A stretch of 64,000 bases of DNA from Ectothiorhodospira haloalkaliphila ATCC 51935 (GCF_000633935.1 NZ_KK214998.1:534046-598045), one strand, 5' to 3'; numbered from the stretch's first letter, positions 52,076 through 62,354 are shown. Made by a program: numbers and translations. The notes: generated by a model not told the origin, from the sequence alone.

Positions 52076-53635
52076 ATGACAAAGCCAATCGTATCGGCAG
52101 TAAAACCCACGGGTGTCCCGCTCGAAAAGGACAAGGAGTATTACTTTTGTCGTTGCGGGCGCTCCAGCGATCAACCCTTCTGCGATGGCTCCCACCAGGG
52201 GACCGGCATCGAGCCGATCGCCTTCAAGCCCCGCAAGGATGGCAAGAACTGGCTGTGCATGTGCAAGCAGTCGGGCGATCTTCCCTATTGCGATGGCACC
52301 CACGCACAGGTGCCGGAGAGCGCGGTGGGAGAGGAATTTGGTGGCCTTGATGAGGACGCGGAAGAGGCCGGCGACGATGCCGCTCCCACACCGCGCAACA
52401 CCGGGACGGAACCCCACGTGGAGCTCATTCATGCCCTCGCGCGAGGTGGGCTGGAAGAGGTGGGGGCCATGGGGCCCACGGTGGCCATGGGCGTGCCGCG
52501 GGATCGGATGCCATCCTGGGATGATATTCAGATTCTGACAGCGCAGTTCGCGCGCCGCCCGCTTGCCGGCGATATGGATGTGGACAGCGCGCTGGTGATC
52601 GGGCCGGAGGCCCGGCGCCCGCTGCGTCTGGAGATGCCGCTGTTGGTCACGGACATGAGCTTTGGTGCGCTCTCCCGCGAGGCCAAGATCGCGCTGGCGC
52701 GAGGCGCCGAACAGGCCGGTACCGGCATCTGCTCCGGCGAAGGCGGCATGCTGCCGGAAGAACAGGCCGAAAACTCGCGCTACCTCTTCGAACTGGGGCC
52801 GGCGCGTTATGGCTACTCCGAGGAAATACTCGATAAGGTGCAGGCCTTCCACTTCAAGGGCGGCCAAGGCGCGAAGACCGGTGTCGGCGGCGTGTTGCCG
52901 GGCGCGAAGATCTCGGAAGAGATTGCCAAGGTGCGCGGGATCAACACCGGCCAGGATGCGGTGTCGCCACCGGTGATCCCGGACCTGGAAACGCCCGCCG
53001 ATTTCCGACGCTTTGCGGATTCGGTCCGCGAACGCACCGGCGGCATTCCCGTTGGCTTCAAGCTCTCCGCGAACCACATTGAACAGGATCTTGCCTTCGC
53101 GCTCGATGCAGGCGCTGACTACGTGATCCTGGATGGCCGCGGTGGCGGCACCGGGGCCGCGCCGGCCCTGCTCAGGGACCACATCAGCGTGCCGACCATC
53201 TCCGCACTGGCGCGCGCACGACGTTATCTGGACCTTCGAGGTGCGAGCGGGCGGGTCACCCTGATCATCACCGGTGGGCTGCGCACCCCGGCGGACTTCG
53301 TCAAGGCCCTGGCGCTGGGCGCCGATGGCATTGCACTGGGCAACAGTGCCATTCAGGCAGTGGGCTGTGTGGGTGCCCGCATCTGCCACACCAATCGCTG
53401 CCCAACAGGTGTGGCGACTCAGGATCCGGAACTGCGCAAGCGCCTGGATCCGGATGCAGGGAGCGCCGGGCTCGCCCGCTTCCTCGGGGCCTCCCTGCAG
53501 CTGATGCAGGTGCTGGCTCGCGCCACGGGCCGGTCACGCCTGGCGGACCTCGATCGGGAGGACCTGATCACCTTCAATCGCGACCTGGTGGAGATGGCTC
53601 GGGTGCCCTATGCCGGCGAGTCCGGCGGCGGTTGA
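52076..53635 (+). CDS. Two CDGSH Fe-S domains fused to an FMN glutamate-synthase domain
   Basis: A 519-residue protein. Two CDGSH-type [2Fe-2S] motifs occur at the start: C25, C27, C36, H40 (CRCGRSSDQPFCDGSH) and C61, C63, C72, H76 (CMCKQSGDLPYCDGTH). From about residue 170 it is the GltB/GltS-like FMN domain: PLLVTDMSFGALSREAKIAL, GGQGAKTGVGGVLPG, NTGQDAVSPPVIP and GGTGAAPALLRD. The glutaminase half of GltB is absent, so a redox role with FMN and the Fe-S centres is more likely than glutamate synthesis. It is 87 bp upstream of the betT-like gene. Confidence 0.9.
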   Translation: MTKPIVSAVKPTGVPLEKDKEYYFCRCGRSSDQPFCDGSHQGTGIEPIAFKPRKDGKNWLCMCKQSGDLPYCDGTHAQVPESAVGEEFGGLDEDAEEAGDDAAPTPRNTGTEPHVELIHALARGGLEEVGAMGPTVAMGVPRDRMPSWDDIQILTAQFARRPLAGDMDVDSALVIGPEARRPLRLEMPLLVTDMSFGALSREAKIALARGAEQAGTGICSGEGGMLPEEQAENSRYLFELGPARYGYSEEILDKVQAFHFKGGQGAKTGVGGVLPGAKISEEIAKVRGINTGQDAVSPPVIPDLETPADFRRFADSVRERTGGIPVGFKLSANHIEQDLAFALDAGADYVILDGRGGGTGAAPALLRDHISVPTISALARARRYLDLRGASGRVTLIITGGLRTPADFVKALALGADGIALGNSAIQAVGCVGARICHTNRCPTGVATQDPELRKRLDPDAGSAGLARFLGASLQLMQVLARATGRSRLADLDREDLITFNRDLVEMARVPYAGESGGG

Positions 53636-53722
53636 ATAAATCACTGGACAGGGGTGAAAAAATGGGTTTTAAGTTTCCTGTGATCCAGATGCGCTTCAGC
53701 GGGGTGGGTTACAGGAGGGTAT

Positions 53723-55798
53723 ATGGCTCAGGAAGCGGAAGGTAGGCAGGTACCCGACCAGGGGCTCAATCATGTCGTCTTTTATGGGGCAGCCGTCGGC
53801 ATTGTAGCCTTTGCGCTTTGGGCAATGTTGTTTACCGAGCAGGCCGGTGCGGTGATCGGCGGTGTACTGGCCTGGATTTCCAACACCTTTGGTTGGTTCT
53901 ATTTTATTGCCGTGGTCGCCTACCTGGTGTTTGTGGTGGCCATCGGCCTGTCCCGCTATGGCAGTATTCGCCTTGGTCCGGAACACTCGCGACCGGATTT
54001 CAACATCCTCACCTGGGCCGCCATGCTCTTTGCCGCGGGCATCGGCATTGACCTGCTGTTTTTCTGTGTGGCCGAACCGGTCAGTCATTATCTGGCACCA
54101 CCGGTGGGTGAGGCGGGCACTGTCGAGGCCGCCCGTCAGGCCTTGAGCCTGACCTTTCTTCACTGGGGCCTTTCCGGGTGGGGTATCTACACGCTGGTGG
54201 GCATGTCACTGGCCTTTTTCAGTTACCGCCACGGCCTGCCACTGACCATTCGCTCCGCGCTGTACCCACTGATCGGCAAGCGTATCTATGGGCCGATCGG
54301 GCACTCGGTGGATATTGCTGCCGTGCTGGGCACGGTGTTCGGCATCGCCACAAGTCTGGGCATTGGCATCATCCAGCTCAATTTCGGCCTCAATTACATG
54401 TTCGGCATTGCCGAGAGCACGGTCACGCAAGCGGTGCTGGCCCTGATGATCGTGGTCTTTGCAGCCATATCGGCCATCACCGGTGTCGAGCGCGGCATCC
54501 GGCGACTGTCTGAGTTCAATATGCTGCTGGCACTGTTGCTGCTTTTGTTTGTGCTGTTTTCCGGCAAGACGGTGATGCTGCTGAACGCGCTCGTGATGAA
54601 TATCGGCGACTATCTGTCGAGCTATGTCAGCCTGTCGTTCAATACCTATGCCTTTGATCCGCCCGCCGACTGGCTCAATGCCTGGACCGTCTTCTTCTGG
54701 GCCTGGTGGATTGCCTGGGGGCCTTTCGTTGGCATGTTCCTGGCGCGGATTTCGCGCGGACGCACGATTCGCGAGTTTGTTGCCGGTACGCTGATTCTTC
54801 CGCTGGCCTTCATGATGGCCTGGATGGCCACCATGGGTAACAGCGCCATCGATCTGATCGCCACCGGCAGCGGTGTGGAGAACTTTGGCGAGCAGGCCAT
54901 GAATAACCCTGGCTCGTCCATCTATCTTTTCCTGGAGAGCCTGCCCTGGACGGGTGTGACCACGGTAGTGGTGAGCATTCTGGCCATTGTGTTCTTTGTC
55001 ACCTCGGGTGACTCCGGGTCGCTGGTGCTGTCGAATCTGACATCCGTGATTCGAGACCCCAACGAGGACGCCGCCAACTGGATGCGCATCCTCTGGGCGG
55101 CCATCATTGGCCTGCTGACCCTGGCCCTGCTGATGACCGATGGCCTGGAAGCCCTGCAGAGCGCCGTGGTGATCATGGGGCTGCCCTTTGCTGTGGTGCT
55201 GTTCCTGATGATGTTCGGGCTGTTCAAGGGACTCACGCTGGAGGGACTGAAGTTTGATAGTCACCAGCGCAGCCTTTCCGGCCACCTCTCTGGCCGCACC
55301 GGACGAGTCAGCCAGGATGGCTGGAAGCAACGTCTGGCACGTGCCATGCACTTCCCCAATTTCAATGAGGCGCAACGCTTCCTGGCAGATACTGCCAGAC
55401 CGGCCATGGAGCAGGTGCGTGATCAGTTGCGTGAGCAGTCCATCAAGGCCGAAGTCGAGTTCGAAAAGGGTGAGTCGTTGCATATTGCGCTGACCGTTGA
55501 TCTGGGTGGTGAGCAGGACTTCACCTACCAGATCTGGCCGTTCAAGGCGCGCATGCCTGCATTCCCGTTGCGCGCCACCCGGCCCCGGGCCAATTACTAC
55601 AGGCTGGAAGTCCACCTGAGCGAAGGAGGGCAAGGTTACGATGTGGCTGGTTACAGCAAGGAGCAACTGATTGCCGATATGCTGGACCAGTACGAACGTC
55701 ATCTGGACTTTCTCCATTCCCGGCAGCACAGTCTCGGTGGCAACACGCAGGTTCCCGACGGGCCTGACAAGGCCGCCGGCAAGGAGTCCAATACATGA
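53723..55798 (+). CDS. betT: BCCT family transporter, BetT-type with C-terminal domain
   Basis: A 691-residue membrane carrier with twelve helices and a soluble C-terminal extension of about 170 residues, as in proton-coupled choline transporters (BetT). The family's signature is FWAWWIAWGPFVGMFLARIS followed by RGRTIREFV. The AGIGIDLLFFCVAEPVSHY segment has Asp where sodium-coupled carriers have Gly, which favours proton coupling. Strong GGAGGG before the ATG. It overlaps the choline dehydrogenase gene by ATGA. Substrate choline is inferred from that neighbour. Confidence 0.9.
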   Translation: MAQEAEGRQVPDQGLNHVVFYGAAVGIVAFALWAMLFTEQAGAVIGGVLAWISNTFGWFYFIAVVAYLVFVVAIGLSRYGSIRLGPEHSRPDFNILTWAAMLFAAGIGIDLLFFCVAEPVSHYLAPPVGEAGTVEAARQALSLTFLHWGLSGWGIYTLVGMSLAFFSYRHGLPLTIRSALYPLIGKRIYGPIGHSVDIAAVLGTVFGIATSLGIGIIQLNFGLNYMFGIAESTVTQAVLALMIVVFAAISAITGVERGIRRLSEFNMLLALLLLLFVLFSGKTVMLLNALVMNIGDYLSSYVSLSFNTYAFDPPADWLNAWTVFFWAWWIAWGPFVGMFLARISRGRTIREFVAGTLILPLAFMMAWMATMGNSAIDLIATGSGVENFGEQAMNNPGSSIYLFLESLPWTGVTTVVVSILAIVFFVTSGDSGSLVLSNLTSVIRDPNEDAANWMRILWAAIIGLLTLALLMTDGLEALQSAVVIMGLPFAVVLFLMMFGLFKGLTLEGLKFDSHQRSLSGHLSGRTGRVSQDGWKQRLARAMHFPNFNEAQRFLADTARPAMEQVRDQLREQSIKAEVEFEKGESLHIALTVDLGGEQDFTYQIWPFKARMPAFPLRATRPRANYYRLEVHLSEGGQGYDVAGYSKEQLIADMLDQYERHLDFLHSRQHSLGGNTQVPDGPDKAAGKESNT

Positions 55799-57492
55799 GC
55801 GAGTCACGATTTGAAGAGGCATTCGACTACATCATCGTGGGTGCCGGTTCGGCGGGCTGTGTGCTGGCCGATCGGCTCAGTGCGGACGGTCAGCACTCGG
55901 TCCTGGTGCTGGAGTTTGGTGGTAAGGACAATTCGATCTTCATTCAGATGCCGACGGCCTTTTCCATACCGCTCAACAAGCCGAAATACGACTGGGGGTT
56001 GTACTGCGAACCTGAGCCAGGCCTGGCTGGCCGTCGCCTGCACCATGCCCGTGGCAAGGTGATTGGCGGGTCCTCTTCGATCAACGGCATGGCCTATGTG
56101 CGCGGTTGTGCCGGGGACTTTCAGGAGTGGGAGCAGGCGGGTGCCAAAGGGTGGGGTTATGAGGATGTACTGCCCTATTTTCGCCGTGCCGAGGATTGTG
56201 TATACGGCGAGGATGATTATCGAGATACCGGCGGTCCGGTGGGTGTGTGCAATGGCAACAATATGCGCAACCCGCTGTATCGGGCCTTCATCGAGGCGGG
56301 TCGGCAGGCCGGTTACGGTGAGACCAGCGATTACAATGGCTATCGGCAGGAAGGCTTTTGCCGCATGGACATGAGCGTGCGCGACGGGGTGCGCAGCTCG
56401 ACCGCCAATGCCTACCTCAAGCCAGCCCTCAAGCGCGGCAACCTGACGCTGCGCATGCATGCGCTGACCACGCGGGTGGTGATGCAGGGAAAGCGGGCCG
56501 TTGGCGTGGAGTACCGGCAGCAAGGTCAGGTGCACCGGGTAGGTGCCAACCGGGAGGTCGTCCTCAGTGCCAGCACCTTCAATTCGCCCAAGCTGCTGAT
56601 GCTTTCCGGTATCGGATCGGCGGATCAGCTGCGTGAGCACGGTATCGATGTGGTGCACGATCTACCCGGAGTGGGGCAGAACCTGCAGGACCATCTGGAG
56701 GTCTGGGTGCAGCAGCGCTGTACGCAGCCGATCACTCTCAATGGCTGGCTGAATCCCCTGGGCCAGTTGCGGATTGGTGCGCAATGGTTCTTCGCCCGTT
56801 CTGGCCTGGGTGCGACCAACCATTTCGAGTCCAATGCCTACATCCGCAGTCGACCCGGGCTGAAATGGCCTGATCTGCAATACCATTTCCTGGCTGGGGC
56901 CATCGCCTACGACGGCAGCAAGGCCGTCAAGGGTCACGGTTTTCAGGCGCATCTGGGTGCCAACAAGCCGTTGAGTCGCGGTGCGGTTACGCTGAGGTCC
57001 GCCAACCCCGAGGAGGCCCCGCGACTGGTGTTCAACTATCTGCAGGAAGAGGCCGACCGCCAGGCCTATCGCGACGGGGTGCGCCTGACGCGCGAAATCT
57101 TCGCTCAAGCGGCTTTCGATCCATACCGTGGCGATGAGGTCTCACCGGGGCCGAATGTGCATACGGATGATGAAGTTGATGACTGGGTGGCACAGACAGC
57201 TGCAACCGCCTACCACGCCTGTGGCACGTGCCGTATGGGCGAGGACGAGAACGCTGTGGTCGATTCGCAGTGTCGGGTGCGCGGCGTGGAGGGGCTGCGA
57301 GTGGTGGATTCGTCCATCATGCCCACGGTCACCAACGGCAACATCAATGCACCGACCATCATGATCGGCGAGAAGGCCGCCGACCACATCATGGGCCGCG
57401 ATCCGCTTCCGCGCTCCGAGGTGCCTGTGTTCGAGCCTGAGGGGTGGCAGCAGCAACAGCGGGAAAACAGGCCGGGGGTGATGTCCAGCTAA
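55795..57492 (+). CDS. betA: GMC oxidoreductase, choline dehydrogenase
   Basis: A 565-residue FAD enzyme of the GMC family. FAD-binding DYIIVGAGSAGCVLADRLSA at residues 10-29, GMC signature GGSSSINGMAYVRG near residue 93, and the active-site histidine in AYHACGTCRMGEDENAVVD followed by VTNGNINAPTIMIGEK. It oxidises choline to betaine aldehyde, and possibly on to glycine betaine. A betB aldehyde dehydrogenase and a betI repressor are not in the window. The overlap with the transporter gene implies joint expression. Confidence 0.93.
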   Translation: MSESRFEEAFDYIIVGAGSAGCVLADRLSADGQHSVLVLEFGGKDNSIFIQMPTAFSIPLNKPKYDWGLYCEPEPGLAGRRLHHARGKVIGGSSSINGMAYVRGCAGDFQEWEQAGAKGWGYEDVLPYFRRAEDCVYGEDDYRDTGGPVGVCNGNNMRNPLYRAFIEAGRQAGYGETSDYNGYRQEGFCRMDMSVRDGVRSSTANAYLKPALKRGNLTLRMHALTTRVVMQGKRAVGVEYRQQGQVHRVGANREVVLSASTFNSPKLLMLSGIGSADQLREHGIDVVHDLPGVGQNLQDHLEVWVQQRCTQPITLNGWLNPLGQLRIGAQWFFARSGLGATNHFESNAYIRSRPGLKWPDLQYHFLAGAIAYDGSKAVKGHGFQAHLGANKPLSRGAVTLRSANPEEAPRLVFNYLQEEADRQAYRDGVRLTREIFAQAAFDPYRGDEVSPGPNVHTDDEVDDWVAQTAATAYHACGTCRMGEDENAVVDSQCRVRGVEGLRVVDSSIMPTVTNGNINAPTIMIGEKAADHIMGRDPLPRSEVPVFEPEGWQQQQRENRPGVMSS

Positions 57493-57644
57493 GACCTGAA
57501 AAGACGGGGAGATGGGGGACCGCTGTCGACTCTTATGGGAAGCTTCCATGATCCAGGGCTTTGCATCCCCCCGCGGCATTGAGTGCGCTCCAGCGTCGCG
57601 CCTGCGCGCCGGCTTCAACGTTACAGGGTGAGTTGGCTTTCAAC

Positions 57645-58997
57645 TCAATCCTGGTCCGCCTCGGTCTCGGTACAGACCCGATTGCGGCCGGCCTTCTTGG
57701 CCGCATAGAGCGCCATGTCGGCACGGCTGACGAAGGCTTCATGGCTGTCGTGTTCTTCAAGATGTGAAGAGGCGAGACCGGCGCTGACGGTGATGCGGAG
57801 CGAGTGCTCGCGGATCAAAAAAGGCGCCGCCTCGATCTGCTGGCGCAGGCGCTCAATGAAATTCCGTGCCTGGGCCACGTTGGTATCGGGCATCAGGATC
57901 AGAAACTCTTCACCACCCCAGCGCGCGACCCAGTCGGATTCGCGGGTACTGGCTCGGAGCACCATGGCGACCTCTTGAAGCAGTTGATCGCCCACGAGAT
58001 GACCATAGGTGTCGTTGACGCGTTTGAAAAAATCCAGATCAAGGATGGCGATCGCATTGGGGCGGTGTCCCCGCTGTCCTTGTGCCTGAATGCCACGGAT
58101 CACATGCCACATGCCACGCCGATTGAGCAGTCCGGTCAGTGGATCATGGTCGGCATGGTAGGCGAGGCGCAACTCGGCCTCCTTGCGCCGGTGAATGTCG
58201 ATCCGCAAACCACTGACTGCAACGGCGATTCCGTCTGGACTGCGTTCATAAACGCGCGCGTGGTCCTGTAGCCAGATCCAGCGTCCATCGCGATGCCGGA
58301 AACGGTACTCGGCGGTGAAGTCGTCCACACCACCATGGATGACTTGCCCCGTTTGCTCGGCGAAGGCCGCCAGGTCCTCGGGATGGACGTTCGCCCGCCA
58401 CCACTCGTCGGTGATGACGATCTCGCCGGGTTGATAGCCGATCTGGGCCAGATAACGCTGGTCCGGGCACACCTGGCCAGTGCTGAAATTGGCGGTATAC
58501 GTGCCGATGCCGCCGGCCTCAAGGGCGAGGTCGAGCATTCGTTGAGTCTGCAGGAGCTGCAGTTCCGCGACTTTGCGGTCATGGATATCACGACCGACAC
58601 CGATAATGGCAGTGACTTCTCCCCGCTCATCCAGCACGGCCACATCGGACCACCCGAACCAGCGCCAGCCTTCCTGGGTCAGGGCCCGTTGTTCCAGATA
58701 GCAGCGGTGCGGCGGGTGATAGAGGCTTGCTATCGCGGCGTCGGTCTGGGCCTGGTCATCGGGATGAACCAAGGCCATGAAACGTTGGCCGATCAGATCC
58801 TCTTCGCGCTTCCCGAAGGTGCTGCAATAGCCCGGGTTCACGTAGAGGAAACGGCCCTCGTTATCGACCTTGACGACTAGGTCATTCTGCTGCTCGACCA
58901 GGAGTCGATAATGCTCTTCACCGCCGGGCAGGGGGGCGTTGGACTCTGGCGATGCCTTGCCACTGGTCGGCGGTTGCCTCGGTGGACGCTGATCCAT
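57645..58997 (-). CDS. PAS-PAS-GGDEF diguanylate cyclase
   Basis: A 450-residue soluble protein. Two PAS domains (YRLLVEQQNDLVVKVDNEGR to VGRDIHDRK; ALEAGGIGTYTANFS to LRIDIHRRK) precede a GGDEF domain with LDLDFFKRVNDTYGHLVGDQ and the active site GGEEF. An RESD (RxxD) inhibitory site lies five residues before it. The ATG at 58997 was preferred to a GTG at 59045 that would add 16 residues and has no ribosome-binding site. It is the last of four closely spaced minus-strand genes. Confidence 0.9.
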   Translation of the reverse strand: MDQRPPRQPPTSGKASPESNAPLPGGEEHYRLLVEQQNDLVVKVDNEGRFLYVNPGYCSTFGKREEDLIGQRFMALVHPDDQAQTDAAIASLYHPPHRCYLEQRALTQEGWRWFGWSDVAVLDERGEVTAIIGVGRDIHDRKVAELQLLQTQRMLDLALEAGGIGTYTANFSTGQVCPDQRYLAQIGYQPGEIVITDEWWRANVHPEDLAAFAEQTGQVIHGGVDDFTAEYRFRHRDGRWIWLQDHARVYERSPDGIAVAVSGLRIDIHRRKEAELRLAYHADHDPLTGLLNRRGMWHVIRGIQAQGQRGHRPNAIAILDLDFFKRVNDTYGHLVGDQLLQEVAMVLRASTRESDWVARWGGEEFLILMPDTNVAQARNFIERLRQQIEAAPFLIREHSLRITVSAGLASSHLEEHDSHEAFVSRADMALYAAKKAGRNRVCTETEADQD

Positions 58998-59110
58998 TGT
59001 GGCTTGCCCCCGCTCTGGGTGCCTTAAGGAGAATGATCTGCTCACTTTATCGCACGCTGGCAGCCAACCTGTACAGTGGGCAGGTGACGTCGGATGGGCG
59101 CCCAGTCAGG

Positions 59111-60127
59111 CTACCGATTGGATTTGCCCACGATGTTTCGCATCAAGCGGCCCAGGATGTCGGTGCCGGTGAGCAATCGTGGCTGGTCTGTCCATGACAG
59201 CACCACGTCGTCCTCGACAATGTCATCCCCCCTCGGCCCGGAATGCAGGCGGAACCGCGGAATCAGTTCACCGAGTTTGCGAGTGCCGCTGGTCACGATG
59301 ATTGGACGGTGGCAGTGTCGGAGGGGATTGAAGTGCTCGGGAGCGAATATGGCCTCCCGCAGGAAGTCATTCACACTGAGGACCAGCCGGGGCCAGTCGT
59401 CGGAATCGACAATGACCACCCAACTCTTGCCCGAGCGGTTGATTTGACAGAGAAACGGGTCCTTGGGATCGGCGGTGATTTTTGGGAACAAGGGCCTTGT
59501 TCCATCGAATTCAAGACACAGTACGCTCCCCGGATCCACCGGCTCGCCTTCGTCTCGTATCGGGACATCGTCCAGCTCCAGGAAATTCAGCGCACCCTGT
59601 CCTTCGACCCGTGCGATCTCGGACTCGGTGGTCTCCATGTGGAGCTGGATCACCCGACGCAGATCACGCTCCGGAAAGTAGCGGATGTTCTCGCCGCCCA
59701 GCCAGGCATCCAGTGCCCAGGCAGTGGGCCGTGCCACCGGGTAGAGCAGCACCTGGTAGACCCGCAGCACCGGCGCCAGCATCGACGCCATGCGCAGTGC
59801 GTTGCGGGTGAAATAGGATTGCGGAATGATTTCCGCGAAGATCGTGATGACAACGGTGGAGAACAGGAAGGCGATCACGCCGCTCATCACGGAGCCGGAA
59901 AGCAACGCCAGCAGCACGTTCACCCCCACGTTGCCCCAGAGGATCGTGACCAGTGCGAAGTTTGCGTCCTCACGCAGCCCCAGCACGCGTTCCGATAGTT
60001 TGTTGCCCTTGCGTGCCTCGACCTCCAGTTCCAGCTTGCTGAGCGAGAACAGCCCCAGGTTCAGACCGGACAGCATTGCCGACTGAGACAGGCAAAGCAG
60101 GATTCCGATCCAGGTGAGCAGCGTCAT
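59111..60127 (-). CDS. CNNM/DUF21 transmembrane protein (CorC/HlyC-related)
   Basis: A 338-residue membrane protein with a DUF21/CNNM membrane domain in the first 140 residues (MLSGLNLGLFSLSKLELEVE; FAEIIPQSYFTRNALRMA), then a diverged soluble part where a CBS pair usually lies. CNNM proteins are linked to magnesium and possibly sodium transport. GGAGG precedes the start. The terminal CorC_HlyC domain of many relatives is not visible. Confidence 0.85.
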   Translation of the reverse strand: MTLLTWIGILLCLSQSAMLSGLNLGLFSLSKLELEVEARKGNKLSERVLGLREDANFALVTILWGNVGVNVLLALLSGSVMSGVIAFLFSTVVITIFAEIIPQSYFTRNALRMASMLAPVLRVYQVLLYPVARPTAWALDAWLGGENIRYFPERDLRRVIQLHMETTESEIARVEGQGALNFLELDDVPIRDEGEPVDPGSVLCLEFDGTRPLFPKITADPKDPFLCQINRSGKSWVVIVDSDDWPRLVLSVNDFLREAIFAPEHFNPLRHCHRPIIVTSGTRKLGELIPRFRLHSGPRGDDIVEDDVVLSWTDQPRLLTGTDILGRLMRNIVGKSNR

Positions 60128-60188
60128 TTCATCGCCTCCAGCGACATCAACTCAAGGACGAAGCGTCCTGAAACCAGGGAGCCGCTGA

Positions 60189-62336
60189 TCACTCGCCGAC
60201 GCGCCTCAGCAGAATCATGGCGCGAGCCTCCACGGTGAACGTGCCCCCGGCGTCGTGATGCCGATCCTCATCGACCCATCCCTCGGCGGTATCCAGTTCC
60301 ACCCGCCAGCGTTTGCACCAGCTGGCCTCGGGCAAGGTGAACTCCAGGGGCTCATGGTGGGCGTTGAAGGCCAGAAAAAATCGATCATCGACGATGCGCT
60401 CGCCGCGCGGCCCGGGGGAGGGCAGGGACTCACCATTGATGAATATCCCCAGCGATCTGGCAAAGTCTTCTCCCCAGTGATCCTCTTCCATACACTCCCC
60501 GTCGAGTGTGAACCAGGCAATGTCTTCCACATCGTGGCCATGGATGGCCCGACCCTCGAAAAAGCGTCGCCGCCGGAACACCGGGTGATCATGCCGAAAA
60601 CGCACCAGACGGCGCGTGAATTCAAGCAGCGACGTGTCCACCTGTGACCAGTCATACCAGGCCAGTTCGTTGTCCTGGCAGTACACGTTGTTGTTGCCCT
60701 GTTGTGTGCGTCCCAGTTCATCTCCCCCCAGCAGCATGGGCGCACCCTGGGACAGCATCAGGGTGGTCAGGAAGTTGCGCTGCTGCCGGGCGCGCAGGGC
60801 GTTCACCTGCGGGTCCTCGCTGGGGCCTTCCTCGCCACAGTTCCAGGAGCGATTGTCATCGGCACCATCCTGGCTATCTTCGCCGTTGGCCTCATTGTGT
60901 TTATCGTTGTAGGACACCAGGTCCCGCAGGGTGAAACCATCGTGGGCCGTCACGAAGTTGATGCTGGCATGGGGCATCCGGGAGGAGGACTCGTACAGGT
61001 CGGGGCTGCCCGTCAGCCGGTACGCGAATTCACCCAGGGTCTGGTCCTCGCCGCGCCAGAAATCACGAACGGTATCGCGGTACTGGCCATTCCACTCCGA
61101 CCACAGCACCGGGAAATTGCCCACCTGATAGCCCCCCTCGCCGATGTCCCAGGGTTCGGCGATGAGCTTTACCTGGCTGATGATGGGGTCCTGCTGGATG
61201 ATGTCGAAGAACGCCGAGAGCCGGTCCACCTCGTGCAGTTCCCGGGCCAGGGTCGAGGCCAGGTCGAAGCGAAACCCATCCACGTGCATCTCCAGCACCC
61301 AGTAACGCAGCGAGTCCATGATCAGCTGCAGGACATGGGGATGGCGCATGTTCAGGGAATTGCCGGTGCCCGTGTAGTCCATGTAGTGACGGGGTTCATC
61401 GGGCATCAGCCGGTAGTAGGCGGCGTTGTCCAGTCCCTTGAGGCTGAGCATGGGCCCCAGGTGATTGCCTTCGCTGGTATGGTTGTAGACCACGTCCAGA
61501 ATCACCTCCAGTCCCGCCTCATGCAGTGCCTTGACCATCCCCTTGAACTCCCGAAGCAGTTCATTGGGGTCGTCGCTGGAGCCATATTCATTGTGAGGTG
61601 CCAGATAGCCGATGCTGCTGTAGCCCCAGTAATTGCGCAGGCCTCTCTCCTCAAGGTGTGAGTAATGGATGAACTGATGCACCGGCATCAGCTCCACCGC
61701 CGTGACGCCCAGGGACTTGAGATGCTCAATGGCGACCGGATGGGCCAGGCCGGCATAGGTACCGCGCACCGCCTCGGGGATATCCGGGTGGCGGACGGTG
61801 AAGCCCTTGACGTGGGTCTCGTAGATCACGGACTCGTGCCAGGGCGTGCGGGGATGGCGATCCTTTTCCCAGTCGAAGTGCGTGTCCACGACGACGGAAT
61901 GGGGCACATGAGGGGCACTGTCCTGGTCGTTGAAACTGTTGTCGGGATCATCGAAACGGTAGGGGAACACCGCTTCGTTCCATTTCACCCGCCCCGCAAT
62001 CGCCCTGGCGTAGGGGTCCAGTAACAGCTTGTGGGGATTGCACCGCAGACCCTGCTCCGGGTCCCAGGGGCCGTGAATGCGAAACCCGTAGCGCTGCCCC
62101 GGGCCGATGCCGGGCACATAGCCATGCCAGCACAGGGCCGAGACCTCCGTCAGATCAAAGGACTCGGTCTGTTCCCCCTGCTCATCAAGCAGACACAACT
62201 CCACCCGCTCTGCCACCTCCGAGAACACCGAGAAGTTGGTGCCCTCTCCGTCAAAGGTGGCGCCCAGGGGGTAGGGCATCCCGGGCAGTAGCCGGGGCGA
62301 CGCGTCATGGGAGGGCGTATCGGGTGTGGCCGTCAT
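60189..62336 (-). CDS. glgX: Glycogen debranching enzyme GlgX
   Basis: A 715-residue isoamylase-type GH13 enzyme that removes side chains from glycogen limit dextrins. It starts with a carbohydrate-binding N-terminal domain (PYPLGATFDGEGTNFSVFSE) and carries the GH13 motifs DVVYNHT, DGFRFDLAS with the nucleophile Asp, AEPWD with the acid Glu, and FVTAHDGFTL. The GNNNVYCQDNELAWYDW segment is typical for GlgX. Length is normal. A ribosome-binding site AGGAG precedes the start. Confidence 0.95.
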   Translation of the reverse strand: MTATPDTPSHDASPRLLPGMPYPLGATFDGEGTNFSVFSEVAERVELCLLDEQGEQTESFDLTEVSALCWHGYVPGIGPGQRYGFRIHGPWDPEQGLRCNPHKLLLDPYARAIAGRVKWNEAVFPYRFDDPDNSFNDQDSAPHVPHSVVVDTHFDWEKDRHPRTPWHESVIYETHVKGFTVRHPDIPEAVRGTYAGLAHPVAIEHLKSLGVTAVELMPVHQFIHYSHLEERGLRNYWGYSSIGYLAPHNEYGSSDDPNELLREFKGMVKALHEAGLEVILDVVYNHTSEGNHLGPMLSLKGLDNAAYYRLMPDEPRHYMDYTGTGNSLNMRHPHVLQLIMDSLRYWVLEMHVDGFRFDLASTLARELHEVDRLSAFFDIIQQDPIISQVKLIAEPWDIGEGGYQVGNFPVLWSEWNGQYRDTVRDFWRGEDQTLGEFAYRLTGSPDLYESSSRMPHASINFVTAHDGFTLRDLVSYNDKHNEANGEDSQDGADDNRSWNCGEEGPSEDPQVNALRARQQRNFLTTLMLSQGAPMLLGGDELGRTQQGNNNVYCQDNELAWYDWSQVDTSLLEFTRRLVRFRHDHPVFRRRRFFEGRAIHGHDVEDIAWFTLDGECMEEDHWGEDFARSLGIFINGESLPSPGPRGERIVDDRFFLAFNAHHEPLEFTLPEASWCKRWRVELDTAEGWVDEDRHHDAGGTFTVEARAMILLRRVGE

Positions 62337-62354
62337 TGGAACAACTCCTGGTTG

